Shown: positions 38,280-50,418, counted from the first letter of the stretch. The stretch: DNA of 64,000 nucleotides from Synaphobranchus kaupii (GCA_029718625.1 CM056376.1:84939975-85003974); one strand, 5' to 3'. The notes: generated by a model not told the origin, from the letters alone. Numbers and translations: made by a program.

Positions 38280-38945
38280 CATGGTGTCGATATGTTTCTG
38301 TACGTACAGTAAGCCATGATGTCGATATGTTTCTGTACGTACAGTAAGCCATGATGTCGATATGTTTCTGTACGTACAGTAAGCCATGGTGTCGATATGT
38401 TTCTGTACGTACAGTAAGCCATGGTGTCGATATGTTTCTGTACGTACAGTAAGCCATGGTGTCGATATGTTTCTGTACGTACAGTAAGCCATGGTGTCGA
38501 TATGTTTCTGTACGTACAGTAAGCCATGGTGTCAATATGTTTCTGTACGTACAGTAAGCCATGGTGTCGATATGTTTCTGTACGTACAGTAAGCCATGGT
38601 GTCGATATGTTTCTGTACGTACCATAAGCCATGGTGTCGATATGTTTCTGTACGTACAGTAAGCCATGGTGTCGATATGTTTCTGTACGTACAGTAAGCC
38701 ATGGTGTCAATATGTTTCTGTACGTACAGTAAGCCATGGTGTCGATATGTTTCTGTACGTACAGTAAGCCATGGTGTCGATATGTTTCTGTACGTACAGT
38801 AAGTCATGGTGTTGATATGTTTCTGTACGTACAGTAAGCCATGGTGTCGATATGTTTCTGTACGTACAGTAAGTCATGGTGTTGATATGCTTCTGTACGT
38901 ACAGTAAGCCATGGTATCGATATGTTTCTGTACGTACAGTAAGCG
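38280..38945. repeat. 35 bp minisatellite, 19 copies
   Basis: The unit is CATGGTGTCGATATGTTTCT followed by GTACGTACAGTAAGC. GTACGTAC is a perfect palindrome. The 35 bp period shifts frame each copy, so all three minus-strand frames stay open. Confidence 0.96.
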
Positions 38946-39012
38946 GTGGAGGCTCAGGTTCAGGTGGAGGCTCAGGTTCAGGTGGAGGCTCAGGTTCAGG
39001 TGGAGGCCCAGG
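38943..39012. repeat. 18 bp repeat, 4 copies
   Basis: The unit is GGTGGAGGCTCAGGTTCA, starting inside the last 35 bp copy. Confidence 0.93.
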
Positions 39013-39740
39013 AGGTTAGATTGTCTCTCTGATTTACTAACTACATTACAGGCTCTTAGGGCCTCTGCTGTATTAAGAGAAACGATAAGCACTCTGGGAT
39101 GTTGCATTTTCACCAATATTCATGGGTGAATTATTTAGCTTAACATGCCATTGGCCTTAGCAAAATAGCCTATAAGTAGCATGATTAGAAAGCTTATGCC
39201 CCAGTCTCACTATGGCTCCTGAACTGTACTGTGGTATTGGAGAAGACTCACAGTTACACGCCCCCCAACGCCACGAACACCAATATAACCCCTCCCTACA
39301 ATTATCATTCAGCCTGCTGTAATTGGAGCTTAAAATGACAGTTTCCTGGAAAAAAAATATATGAATCCATTTTTGAAAATTTGAGAAAACCCCAAGGGAA
39401 CATGTTTGTAATTTGAGATACCATGCATAAATTGAATAAAATTAGTATTTATTTCAGTATGAAAGCTAGCTTGGTATAATTTAATTTTTTAACAGCTCCC
39501 AAGGTGCTGTTTAAGTCACTACAGCTGCAAATGAAATGCAGTGCTACTTTTCCCCTTTAATATGGCACAGGACAGGAGAGCAGAATTATTTATTTCCCTG
39601 ATTTATCAGGCGCAAAACACTTCTGATTGTGATGAAGAAGAAGAGTTTGTCCATTGAGCTTGCAGGTTACGCTGTACTGATGCTCTGATTGGCAGATCCT
39701 TTGTTCCTGATAACCTGGCTAGCCGACAGGGCGGAATATG
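39013..39740. other. no gene recognised
   Basis: AT-rich unique-looking sequence with no recognisable feature. Confidence 0.5.
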
Positions 39741-39860
39741 TACATTTACATTTACATTTTAGTCATTTGGCAGACGCTCTTATCCAGAGCGACGTACATT
39801 AGTGCATTTTCAAACTAGGAACAAGTGTGTTAAAACAACCCTAAAAGGTAAATACGATTT
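39741..39860 (-). repeat. SINE/LINE 3' tail fragment
   Basis: Repeated ACATTT units lead into TTTGGCAGACGCTCTTATCC and AGAGCGACGTACA, the reverse complement of the tail seen at 47640-47690. The head is missing. Confidence 0.6.
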
Positions 39861-39990
39861 CAAGCATGTAGCATCACCATAGCAACATTCCACCCAAAGC
39901 ACTAATCACAGAGGCCCTCTGGAGCCACACGGTAACGAGACTCAATATCATTTTAACACTGAATGAGGAGTCATGGACTCTTTTCACTCT

Positions 39991-40312
39991 GCGAGTCAGA
40001 GCATCACATCAGATCTGATTCAGTCTGACTCCGAGTCAGAGCATCACATCAGATCTGATCCAGTCTGACTCTGAGTCAGAGCATCACATCAGATCTGATT
40101 CAGTCTGACTCCGAGTCAGAGCATCACATCTGATCTGATTCAGTCTGACTCTGAGTCAGAGCATCACATCAAATCTGATTCAGTCTGACTCTGAGTCAGA
40201 GCATCACATCAGATCTGATTCAGTCTGACTCTGAGTCAGAGCATCACATCAAATCTGATTCAGTCTGACTCCGAGTCAGAGCATCACATCTGATCTGATT
40301 CAGTCTGACTCT
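39991..40312. repeat. 40 bp minisatellite, 8 copies
   Basis: The unit is GAGTCAGAGCATCACATCAG followed by ATCTGATTCAGTCTGACTCY. Four unit junctions contain TGAGTCA, a perfect AP-1 consensus; the others have CGAGTCA. Confidence 0.95.
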
Positions 40313-40819
40313 GCTTGGGTTGGGCCCTGAGAATTACACAGCGAGTTTTTATCCGCAAACAACAAAGTAGTTTTAGGAAAATGTGTATAAAATGTGTGTC
40401 ATTGTCCCAGTAGAAAAGGTGAATAAAATGTGGAGGTTAATTTGAACCATTTCAGTTTTTAATGAAACTGAATTACTGGATAGCATCGCTTATTCTTGGT
40501 GAGATTTTATGACTCCTTTTGGACTTGTATGGACTGTCTTGAGCTGTGTTGTGGGCCAACGCAAAAAATATGGAACTGAAAAAAGATGAAAATCTAGCTA
40601 TTTCTTTGAAAGGAAATATGTTCAGTTATGTATGTATGTATGTTCAGTAAACTGTTATTTTTACATTGTGTTTGAAATTTAAAAAAAGGCTTTGTATTTG
40701 TTCTTTGTGAATGGCCAGACTACACAAATAAAGCATTTTCACTGTTTTATGATTATTTAACTGAGTTGAATAGATTTATACTGTGCAGGTCATAATGGAT
40801 TGTTTTTCTGTATCATACG
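40313..40819. other. no gene recognised
   Basis: AT-rich unique-looking sequence with a short (TATG)n near 40628. Confidence 0.5.
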
Positions 40820-40823
40820 AGCG

Positions 40824-41000
40824 AGCACTAGCTTCAGAGAGCGAGCGTTAGCTTCAGAGAGCGAGCGTTAGCTTCAGAGAGCGAGCGTTAGCTTCAGAGA
40901 GCGAGCGTTAGCTTCAGAGAGCGAGCGTTAGCTTCAGAGAGAGAGCGTTAGCTTCAGAGAGTGAGCATTAGCTTCAGAGAGCGAGCGTTAGCTTCAGAGA
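40824..41000. repeat. 20 bp minisatellite, 9 copies
   Basis: The unit is GCGAGCGTTAGCTTCAGAGA. Confidence 0.95.
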
Positions 41001-41993
41001 TACGACTCCTTCTGAAGCTCTGCCACAACAAGCCATCACTCACCAACAGGAAAAAAAAGGATGAAAATCATGAATATGCTGCATCCCGGGTGATCGGGAT
41101 TTTTTCAGGCAAAAAAAGTTGTGGTTTCGCAGATTCCAAAGGGAACCATAAAACCCAATCTCAGCTCAACTCCGAGGTGGGGCGGCGTGCCATATTTATG
41201 GTGTGACGTGGGTCCACCCGTAGTGGTGGTTAATTTGCTATACGGTCTCCTAGCAGCTCCTCCTCTCGGCGAGGATGACCCATACCGTGGCGTGTTGACC
41301 GATATGAAATAGAACATGAAGTAGCTGCCAGAAAAAACTGTCTAAATTATCCCCAGACTTCCACAACTAGCCACCATATATGTGTAGTGATGTCAATGTA
41401 GGTTTCCTTCTCCACAAACACAGTTTGGCACAGTTCATTCTGCTATTCCCACAATGCAACAAATTCATGATGGGGGGAAATTCTTTGTTATTTTATCTGT
41501 AAGTCAAAGTCAAGAGCAGATGTTAATTGAATGCAGGTCTCTGTTAGCACATATATATTCATTTGAAACACTGATGATAATATTATATTTTATGTGTATT
41601 TAAAAATGGAGACATTTTCAGTCAAAATTCACATATAATAGGCAAGTCCAGCTCATAAGAAAAACATGCATATAATCAGAATTTCTGGTCATTGGTCCAT
41701 ATTGGCCACTTATTTGTCTTCAGTTTCCATGACAATTCATAATCAGATAGATTCCACATGAGGATAAAAATTAGATTAAGGATCAAATACGTGCATTTGT
41801 TTTTTTCATTTTCTTAATATCATTAATTGATATCAATTAATTATATCATAACCCCCCCATCCCGCAACACAGGAAGTGCAGAGTGGCATGGATGTGCGTG
41901 TGCGTCTCTGTTTCCTGTCCTCTGAGGCAGAGGGAGGGTGAGAGCAGTTTAGAGATGCTCTGCGCATATTCAGGGCCGTAATAAAATCAGAGA
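41001..41993. other. no gene recognised
   Basis: Unique-looking sequence. A GC-richer stretch at 41100-41310 contains short open frames on both strands without recognisable domains. Confidence 0.5.
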
Positions 41994-42026
41994 GGAGGAG
42001 GAGGAGGAGGAGGAGGAGGAGGAGGA
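41994..42026. repeat. (GGA)n microsatellite
   Basis: Eleven GGA-type triplets. Confidence 0.93.
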
Positions 42027-42265
42027 GGGGTGCTGGGAGGGAGAGAGGCCGTCTCTGCGCTGGTCCCTAACGCCAGCGACTCTCGCTGAAACGCTGCTCC
42101 TCCAGGTCTCGCCTGTCGTCGGCAGTAATCTCACGGACGTGGACGATCTCAAAGTGTGGCCCCCACCCTCCAATGCTGATGCACAACTTATTTATGTCAG
42201 CTATAATCGGGAAGGAAAATAGGACCCAATTTCACAGAATCTTTCCTGGAAAGGGCAGGACGGTG

Positions 42266-42351
42266 GGGGGGGGGTGAGAGAGACAGGGAGAGGGAGAGAG
42301 AGAGGGAGGTGTGAAAGAGTATGACAGGGGGAGAGAAGGATAGAGAGAGAC

Positions 42352-42389
<38 letters not shown>

Positions 42390-42495
42390 GTGAAAGAGAA
42401 AGACAGGGGGAGGAGGTGTGGACAGAGAGAGGGAGGGAGAGACAGAGAGGGAGGTGTGAAAGAGGAAGAGAAGAGAGAGAGAAAAAAAAAGAGAA
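42266..42495. repeat. GA-rich tract with internal ~100 bp repetition
   Basis: GAGAGA runs alternate with copies of GGAGGTGTGAAAGAG-type segments. Confidence 0.88.
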
Positions 42496-43764
42496 TATGC
42501 CTGATAGCACCTCCCACACGATGGCCTTTAGGCACTCTGCCACAGACACACTGGATGAGGCCCTACATGCCAGAGATCATTATGCTGACCACGCCTACCT
42601 CACACTTCTATGCAGAATGAATAACATCTGTCAAACACAGGCGGCTCTGTCAGGAGCACGGAGCTCTCTCCGTGGCAACAGTGACACTGCAGTGATGTCA
42701 TAATACGTGATGCGACATTGTTAAATTTTAGCTCTGCAAATCTCACACGCTCAGACAGACAGCAATACCATGGAATAAAATTCCTAAAAGATGCAGTACA
42801 GTTAGTGATACAATTATTTTCTCTCAAATCCCACCATACATTTTAACTCTTGCAGTTTGAACACCAAAACTTTTTCCAAGGTGCTGTCCTGTGTTCCGAT
42901 GAATTCTGAAGCGAATGTGTATTTAAAGCACTGAGCCAGATTCTTCTGATAGCACTGGGCCTGTGCTGAATACTAAATGCAGGAAAATAGCAAATTAACT
43001 AAAATTTCCACATAAAAAGGTCCAAATTAACATTTAGTCAGCACTTTGCAGAACTGGCTAACTTGGCAAAGCAGTCCCTGTCAATAATCAAAGGCTTCCC
43101 CAGGAGAGAGGAAAACCCCCAGGAACAAAACGGTCAATTCTGCCCCCTTCTGGTGGCAGGCCATAACTGCATCTCCTCCCGGTTCAGATCACCGCTAATA
43201 CTATCTCTGTATACCTGTCTCCGCATGCTCCCTGCGATGCCCGCCGCGTTCTGCATCTTTCCGACATCTCTGTGCGACGATCCGGGGTGTGAGGTGGGGT
43301 GAGCTTGTGCCGTCCCTCCCTGGGATATTTTTTGCTTAATATGCAGAAAGGTCTTAGGTTTTAATTACGGTGCCAGATTCCTCTTCAGTCCGGGACGGAA
43401 TGATTAATCGGCCTATCAGGAAGAGTCCTTCAGCGCTAGCGCTGTCATAAATTGCCGGACAAAGAAAAAAAGTAAAATATTGATGGCCTTCAATGTACTT
43501 ATATTCTTCTCTTTAAATTATCCTGTGAAAATGTCATGTGCCCATCATTAGCCGTTGATATACATTTTAATATGCAATTATGGATTTTCATAATTCTTTG
43601 TTCCCTTTATATGCTGCTGGACCCTATTTGGGTATTTTAAGAATTTGAGAGTTCTCTTTTTGTTTGCAATGTTGACAAATATTTAAAATACCAGTCAAGC
43701 CAAGGCAGGCTGCTATTGAACTGCAAATTCTTGGAATAAAGGAGTGCCATCAAAGCCTCACTAC
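42496..43764. other. no gene recognised
   Basis: Unique-looking sequence without identifiable features. Confidence 0.5.
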
Positions 43765-43955
43765 CCAGAAGTCCTCTCTGATACAGCACTGCCACTACCC
43801 AGAAGTCTCTCTGATACAGCACTGCCACTACCCAGAAGTCTCTCTGATACAGCACTGCCACTACCCAGAAATCTCTCTGATACAGCACTGCCACTACCCA
43901 GAAGTCTCTCTCATACAGCACTGCCACTACCAGAAGTCTCTCTGATACAGCACTG
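43765..43955. repeat. 33 bp minisatellite, 6 copies
   Basis: The unit is AGTCTCTCTGATACAGCACT followed by GCCACTACCCAGA. Confidence 0.95.
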
Positions 43956-44187
43956 CTTGAGTTTTAATGGCTGCAGATGATGCGCACAGGAACAGTCTAA
44001 CAGGAACCCACTGCTGCCATCATGCTTATTTAAACAGCCTTTGTGTAAAATTATTTATTTAAACAGCAGCTCTGTAAAATGATTATTACACCGTCAGAAA
44101 AAGGGGTGTGGCAGGGGTGTGGCAGGGGTCCGTTTGTGTTCCCTCACTGGATCATAGTTGTGCCCTAGAATACTCATCTAAAGGGTA

Positions 44188-44394
44188 CAATGGGGGTACC
44201 CAGTGACACCCACTGTACCACTACAGGTCAATGGGGGTACCCAGTGACATCCACTGTACCACTACAGGTCAATGGGGGTACCCAGTGACACCCACTGTAC
44301 CACTACAGGTCAATGGGGGTACCCAGTGACATCCACTGTACCACTACAGGTCAATGGGGGTACCCAGTGACATCCACTGTTACCACTACAGGTA
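44188..44394. repeat. 41 bp minisatellite, 5 copies
   Basis: The unit is GTCAATGGGGGTACCCAGTG followed by ACAYCCACTGTACCACTACAG. Confidence 0.95.
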
Positions 44395-45012
44395 TTTATT
44401 TGCGCATTTGTTCTGACAGTGTACCCAAGCATCGAGGATCAGGAAGGAGTTTCTCATTCCTTAGTAGTCAGAGAGGTGTATGGGCCTGAGTTCATCCACA
44501 AAGGCTGGAAGCCATCAAAGTTTATCTTTAGAAAACAAGTCCTGTTTGGTCTTGAATGTGAAGCCTACCTGGTCCCAAACAAATCACTACAGTCAAGCGA
44601 GTCCATTCAGAAGGGACTTGATTGCGGAAATTGCCGGAGCACCCAGAGTGACCTTTATTTGTATGGGTTAAAATGGAGGCCAAACCCCAAATGGAAATGG
44701 TGCCAGTCTTTTTTTTCTTTCTGGAACAGCAGTGTAGTCATTCCGCAGCGCACTTGTGACATTCTCCAAATGTTAGAGTGAGGTTCTGGCAACGTTATCG
44801 CATGGTGATAATATGTATTTGCGTGTGGTTTTCATATATAACACAGGTTCCTCGCTCTTTGTGTTGTGTGTAGTTTAGAGGTCTGTGGTACCTGCAGCCC
44901 ACACACCTCCATCATTTTAAATGTAGTTTAGAGATGTAGTTATTTGGGAGGATGTACTTTGTAATAATATTTATTTTCACATGGTTTTGCCCCTCAGACC
45001 GTCTACCAGAGA

Positions 45013-45043
<31 letters not shown>

Positions 45044-45798
45044 ACCACACACAAACACACACACATTCCCCCACAATCCTCTCCTTTGTTTTAAAACTTT
45101 CCTTCTAGTTTTGTGTTCAGGTGCTATTTTTGATCCTGGTTTTTTTCCACGTTTTCATTCCCATGTCTCCGCGCTTCATCGAAGGCCGTATTATTCAAAT
45201 GGGATCTGAATGCAAATCTGCTTACGCAGGACTTGAATCGCGTGGCATTTATTAAATATAAATTTTCAAATAAAAACTGACAAAAAAATTAAATCTGGGT
45301 TCAGAGGATGGATTCAACAAAGTCACGGCGGAAAATTAATTGCTGCTCAGACGAAGCCCCGCGTGTGACAGGTTCTGAATTGCGCAGATAATGGCTTTAT
45401 CATCAACGCATGAAGAGACATATTAAAAGAAACGACAGCCAGCAGATTGCCAATGAAAAAACAATGGCCAAAAACAAAGAACAGATTGGCTCTCCAAATC
45501 GATTTAAATCACACTTTTAAAAAACAAAACAAAACAAAAAAATGGCAAAATGTCAGATTCTGACAGTAACTAACCTCTGTTTTCCAGAGTCAAGGTCAAT
45601 CCCTAGCTTGAGAATGGGGCCTTGTTAAGGCCATTCCAGGGATGCGGCCGGATAGCAGCGAATATATTCCAGTGTATTGGATTTCCGTGCTGTCTCTGGC
45701 TTTAACGCATCTCATTAGAGCTTGTTTGGTTTGATTCCCTCTTTTGTCATGTGACATCACAGGCAGAGGAAAGAGCAAAGAAAGACGGATTACATGCA
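44395..45798. other. no gene recognised
   Basis: Contains a 120-codon open frame at 44419-44781 (plus strand) without recognisable family, and a C run plus (CA)n at 45011-45063. The rest is unique-looking. Confidence 0.45.
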
Positions 45799-46525
45799 CC
45801 GTTCGCACGCGGTGTAAAAGCCCCTCCCCACGCAGTGTAAAAGCCCCTCCCCACGCAGTGTAAAAGCCCCTCCCCACACAGTGTAAAAGCCCCTCCCCAC
45901 GCAGTGTAAAAGCCCCTCCCCATGCAGTGTAAAAGCCCCTCCCCACGCAGTGTAAAAGCCCGTCCCCACGCAGTGTAAAAGCCCGTCCCCACGCAGTGTA
46001 AAAGCCCGTCCACACGCAGTGTAAAAGCCCGTCCCCACGCAGTGTAAAAGCCCCTCCCCACGCAGTGTAATAGCCCGTCCCCACGCAGTGTAAAAGCCCC
46101 TCCCCACGCAGTGTAAAAGCCCGTCCCCCACGCAGTGTAAAAGCCCGTCCCCACGCAGTGTAAAAGCCCCTCCCCACGCAGTGTAAAAGCCCGTCCCCAC
46201 ACAGTGTAAAAGCCCCTCCCCACGCAGTGTAAAAGCCCCTCCCCACGCAGTGTAAAAGCCCCTCCCCACGCAGTGTAAAAGCCCCTCCCCACGCAGTGCA
46301 AAAGCCCCTCCCCCACGCAGTGCAAAAGCCCCTCCCCACGCAGTGTAAAAGCCCCTCCCCACACAGTGTAAAAAGCCCCTCCCCACGCAGTGTAAAAGCC
46401 CCTCCCCACGCAGTCTAAAAGCTCCTCCCCACGCAGTGCAAAAGCCCCTCCCCACGCAGTGTAAAAGCTCCTCCCCACGCAGTGTAAAAGCCCCTCCCCA
46501 CGCAGTGTAAAAGCTCCTCCCCATA
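45799..46525. repeat. 24 bp minisatellite, about 30 copies
   Basis: The unit is CACGCAGTGTAAAAGCCCCT followed by CCCC. CCCCTCCCC resembles an Sp1/KLF-type box and alternates with CCCGTCCCC copies clustered at 45958-46195. The period of 24 keeps all minus-strand frames open without implying a protein. Confidence 0.96.
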
Positions 46526-47460
46526 CTCAATACATTTTCCTCTGTGTTTTTGTTGGATTGGGAAAGTTTAATAGGAGAAGAATGTTCGGCTGTACAACAT
46601 GACCCTCTGGGATATATATACATATATTTCCATATATTGAACCTTTTGTTAAACCTTAGCGTAGACGAGCGTTGCAGTTATAAACACACACACATACACA
46701 CACAAGATGTGACTAATGAATATTAATCACAGTGTGTTTGCACAGGGGCCCTTGATCAATCATGTTTTTCATACGTTTTTTTTAAATAGAAAAAAAAACA
46801 ATCTTTCTCATTTTAAAGCATTTTTATAGACGGACCATTTAGTTGAAACTTTATGAGCAGATCAGGACTGCCATGTAACCTTCTATCTCAACATTTGCAA
46901 AAATATAAACAACAAAACATACAGAGAGGGTAGCAAGGCATTATTTTTCACATTATGTCATCATGTCACTTTGTCACCAGACGTTTCTTAACTACCATTC
47001 CACTCTCGAATGGTTCTCCATATCAGCTGGTGTCTGATTATCATTTATTCTGTAAGATCAGTGGAAGCGATTCCCAAGCTGGAAGCGTAAGCTGTTTGGG
47101 CCAAGCGTTTTCTGTTATGAATTTTCCATAGTTTATGAAAGTATATCAAAGACACAATCCCTGGACCCCCGAGGTCATTACCCAGCAGCCCTGTGAACTG
47201 ACCTGGTGAGAAGCATACGCTCATAACTCCACACTCCAGTACAGCATCCTGTCACACAATAATCTACACTAATGCAGCTGTTTAAATATGTTTGTTTTAG
47301 GTGCTTTAAATTCTGTCGGTAGAAACCGAATAGTCATGTGCTTCCTTGAGAGCACGTTCCTGCCGTTGATTCAAGTGATGTCATTTCAAGATATTTTCAC
47401 AAGTGATTATTTTAATTGCTCTGATATTATGGTAACATGTACTGTTGCATTGCATGTATG
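46526..47460. other. no gene recognised
   Basis: AT-rich unique-looking sequence up to the V-SINE. I checked the minus strand for nuclear-receptor LBD blocks and found none. Confidence 0.5.
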
Positions 47461-47691
47461 GCGGCAGTGTAGTATAATGGTTAAGGAACTTGCCTTGTAA
47501 CCGAAAGGTTCGATTCCCAGGTAGGACACTGCCGTTGTGCCCTTGAGCAAGGTACTTAACCTGAATCGCTTCAGCGTATATCCAGCTGTATAAATGGATA
47601 ATATGTAAAAAAAAAAAAAAAAATGCTAAAAAGTTGTGTAAGTCGCTCTGGATAAGAGCGTCTGCTAAATGCCTGTAATGTAATGTAATTA
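47461..47691 (+). repeat. V-SINE-type tRNA-derived SINE, nearly complete
   Basis: A Pol III A box (TAGTATAATGGTTAAGG) and B box (GGTTCGATTCC) form the tRNA-derived head. The conserved central part follows (GAGCAAGGTACTTAACCTGA). The 3' tail reads AAGTCGCTCTGGATAAGAGC and ends in repeated GTAAT units. It lies less than 200 bp left of the gap. Confidence 0.8.
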
Positions 47692-47881
47692 TTTTATAAT
47701 TATTATTTTATAATAATAATAATAATAATAATAATACATTTTAGTTGGAATGTAAAACCCAAGTACAGAGGACAACACAAATTAGAACAAATTAGAACAG
47801 GATATAGAGCAACAAATACAGGGCGTGGTCATCTCCCTTTCCTCACTGTCCTCCCTCCCCCCCCCCCCAAACCCCACAGCA

Positions 47882-48381
47882 NNNNNNNNNNNNNNNNNNN
47901 NNNNNNNNNNNNNNNNNNNNNNNNNNNNNNNNNNNNNNNNNNNNNNNNNNNNNNNNNNNNNNNNNNNNNNNNNNNNNNNNNNNNNNNNNNNNNNNNNNNN
48001 NNNNNNNNNNNNNNNNNNNNNNNNNNNNNNNNNNNNNNNNNNNNNNNNNNNNNNNNNNNNNNNNNNNNNNNNNNNNNNNNNNNNNNNNNNNNNNNNNNNN
48101 NNNNNNNNNNNNNNNNNNNNNNNNNNNNNNNNNNNNNNNNNNNNNNNNNNNNNNNNNNNNNNNNNNNNNNNNNNNNNNNNNNNNNNNNNNNNNNNNNNNN
48201 NNNNNNNNNNNNNNNNNNNNNNNNNNNNNNNNNNNNNNNNNNNNNNNNNNNNNNNNNNNNNNNNNNNNNNNNNNNNNNNNNNNNNNNNNNNNNNNNNNNN
48301 NNNNNNNNNNNNNNNNNNNNNNNNNNNNNNNNNNNNNNNNNNNNNNNNNNNNNNNNNNNNNNNNNNNNNNNNNNNNNNNNN
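47882..48381. other. assembly gap of exactly 500 N
   Basis: All bases from 47882 to 48381 are N. A round length suggests a placeholder of unknown true size. The missing 3' exons of the nuclear receptor could lie here, or the two sides may not belong together. Confidence 0.99.
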
Positions 48382-48404
48382 GTGTATTTAATGATGAAAT
48401 AAAG

Positions 48405-48905
48405 TGAAATCAAACATGCTATTTGGTCATTTAAACTTAAAAAATTAAAACAAAAAATAAAACTATTTAAAACTATTTATTTGCTTGCTATCCTCAATGT
48501 CAAATACTACAGAGAACACACATACTCAAAGAACAACATTCAAAATGGTGCTTTGTAGCAACAATTATCACTTAGAATGCAGCCAGGCTACTGAGAGTCC
48601 AAAGTATAACATTTAAGGAAACATCATTCTTACTGTATGTAATGAGCTGCAGATAAAACAAAATGGTAGATCTAAGATGCTGTAGCCTGAATCAGCAATA
48701 TTCTGCATAGCAAGGACACATTTAATGTAATTGATGATTTAAGTTACAGCAAATTAACTGGCTATCCCCCTCTGCACAAAACAGCCATGCTCACATTAAA
48801 TACAACTAAAATATTATAATATTGTGGAACATTTTTTCATAAAATAACAAAATTTAATTAAAATATATATATATATTTGAATTAAAAATAGCATGTTTGA
48901 TTTCA
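48405..48905. mobile_element. small inverted-repeat element (MITE-like) beside the gap
   Basis: TGAAATCAAACATGCTATTT at 48405-48424 recurs as its exact reverse complement at 48886-48905. The 460 bp between are AT-rich with no coding signal. It is immediately left of the Kolobok-like element and right of the N gap. Target duplications are not clear, so the superfamily is unknown. Confidence 0.5.
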
Positions 48906-48924
48906 AAACACATTTCACCATTAA

Positions 48925-50219
48925 AGGGATAGTTCGGAATTTTGGACATAATGTCTCAATTACGATTTACCCATGATGTAGTTGATTGATGGAAACCATT
49001 TTCAGATAATTATATGCTGTCCCTTCTTTTGGACATACACACATTGCTAATGCTAGTGCAACTCTAAGGAAACTAGTAGCATCCACTACCAAACGCACTT
49101 AAATACTCCACAGTGCACCCAAAGCAAATAAAATACGACAACAGTCTATCGGGGTTATTTTCAGTCATTATACCATCATTTTTTAAGTCAAACTATCGTT
49201 GAATCCTTTACTTTGTGCTCACCTAAATTCTCCGTGGAAGTACGGCGGCGGAGCGATACTTTACGTTAGTAGGTAACGTAAAGTATAGCTCTGCCGCCCA
49301 ACAACAATATCGCGCGTGTGAAAGAAAGTATTTTTAGCTAACGTTCAGGTAAGATGGTATTTCGGTGTGTATTTCAAGGTTGTTCAAATCATGCAAAAAA
49401 AAAATGGGCACCACAAAGTTTTCACCGATTTCCAGTGGAAGATCAACAATGAAAACAGCTGTGGCTTCTTGCTGCTCACATGGATGTCAACACACCAATT
49501 AAGACTCCAAAAAGGTTAAAAGTGTAGTGACCATTTCACGGAGTATGACTATGTGAAAATCAAAAAAGGACGGTCGGGACACCCTCTACTGAAGGAGACT
49601 GCTGTGCCATCACCTGTTTTTCTTCATGCACCGAAACAACTGACGAGCAGGTAACTAATAAATGATTGCATGCGTGATCTATCTATTCAATTTACCTAGC
49701 TAGTTGCCACAATTGGGAAGTCATGGAAGTGGTCAAACTTTTCCTGCAAATTGGTAGCCAGTGTGCTTGCTTGTATATGCTGTGTTATTCTGTAGCATGT
49801 TTGTGTTTAGCTGACTTGTTGTCTACCAAATATGTAACCTTACGGGAAAACGGATTGTGTCGTCAACTGTGGAGTACAGCAGATAGCCTACAGGCAGACA
49901 CCCTGGCTAATCTACAGCTAGCTCCGCCGCCGTACTTCCACAGAGAATATAGGTCAGCACAAAGTAAAGCATTCAACGATAGTTTGACTTCAAAAATGAT
50001 GGTATAATCACTGAAAATAACCCCGATAGGACTGTCGTCGTATTTTATTTGCTGGTAGTGGATGCTACTAGTTTCCTTAGAGTTGCGCTAGCATTAGCAA
50101 TGTGTGTATGTCCAAAAGAAGGGACAGCATGGAATTATCTGAAAATGGTTTCCATCAATCAACTACATCATGGGTAAGTCGTAATTGAGACATTATGTCC
50201 AAAATTCCGAACTATCCCT
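48925..50219 (+). mobile_element. Kolobok-like DNA transposon, internally deleted, TTAA target duplications
   Basis: The element starts AGGGATAGTTCGGAATTTTG at 48925 and ends with the reverse complement at 50219. It is flanked by TTAA at 48921-48924 and 50220-50223. The inverted repeats continue inward for roughly 300 bp with a ~30 bp indel and few mismatches. The centre encodes a broken THAP domain. TTAA duplications plus a THAP-bearing product fit the Kolobok superfamily; piggyBac also uses TTAA but has CCY termini and no THAP, and P elements duplicate 8 bp. At 1.3 kb it is too short for a full transposase. It lies downstream of nr2c1 coding exon 9, presumably in an intron. Confidence 0.82.
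49354..49640 (+). pseudogene. THAP zinc-finger remnant inside the Kolobok-like element
   Basis: From the ATG at 49354 the frame reads MVFRCVFQGCSNHAKKKWAP and then SFHRFPVEDQQ to a stop codon. It continues in frame with KQLWLLAAHMDVNTPIKTPK, loses two bases, and resumes as SDHFTEYDYVKI and LLKETAVPSP. The first C-x4-C pair, the central tryptophan, the final histidine (SDHF) and the AVP motif of the THAP C2CH finger are visible. The third cysteine falls in the two-base deletion. One stop and one frameshift make it non-functional here. Confidence 0.8.
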
Positions 50220-50418
50220 TTAAGGCATGCTTTTAAATACCACTTATGGATCCTGGAAAAAACCAGGATATCCAAAATTAAACCTTAACTCCTACCCCAA
50301 AAAGAATCTTCAGTGTTCATTATTTCAGTATGCAAAGTACTGCCATTCTAAAGTTACTGAGATGCAAGAAATAATTTTATTTGCAATAGAGAGTGGGAAG
50401 GTACTGAAAAACACTCAC

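Noticed and set aside
38203..38807. Minus-strand frames of 80-154 codons with YVQKHIDTMAYCTYR-type repeats
   Set aside because: They come from a 35 bp array whose three frames are all open. No feature outside the array continues them.
41105..41317. Overlapping short frames on both strands in a GC-richer patch
   Set aside because: Without a recognisable domain, splice context or repeat identity there is no support for a gene.
44419..44781. 120-codon plus-strand frame
   Set aside because: It lies just after a minisatellite, shows no domain I recognise and has no clear splice or promoter context. Chance cannot be excluded.
45596..46623. Three minus-strand open frames of 243-277 codons
   Set aside because: All three frames of a 24 bp repeat are open because the period is divisible by three. 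The encoded text is the same unit in three phases.
49723..50007. 94-codon plus-strand frame
   Set aside because: It overlaps the inner part and right inverted repeat of the Kolobok-like element and shows no domain.
48925..50219. P-element or piggyBac identity for the TTAA element
   Set aside because: P elements duplicate 8 bp at insertion, and piggyBac termini begin CCY and lack a THAP finger. Neither fits as well as Kolobok.
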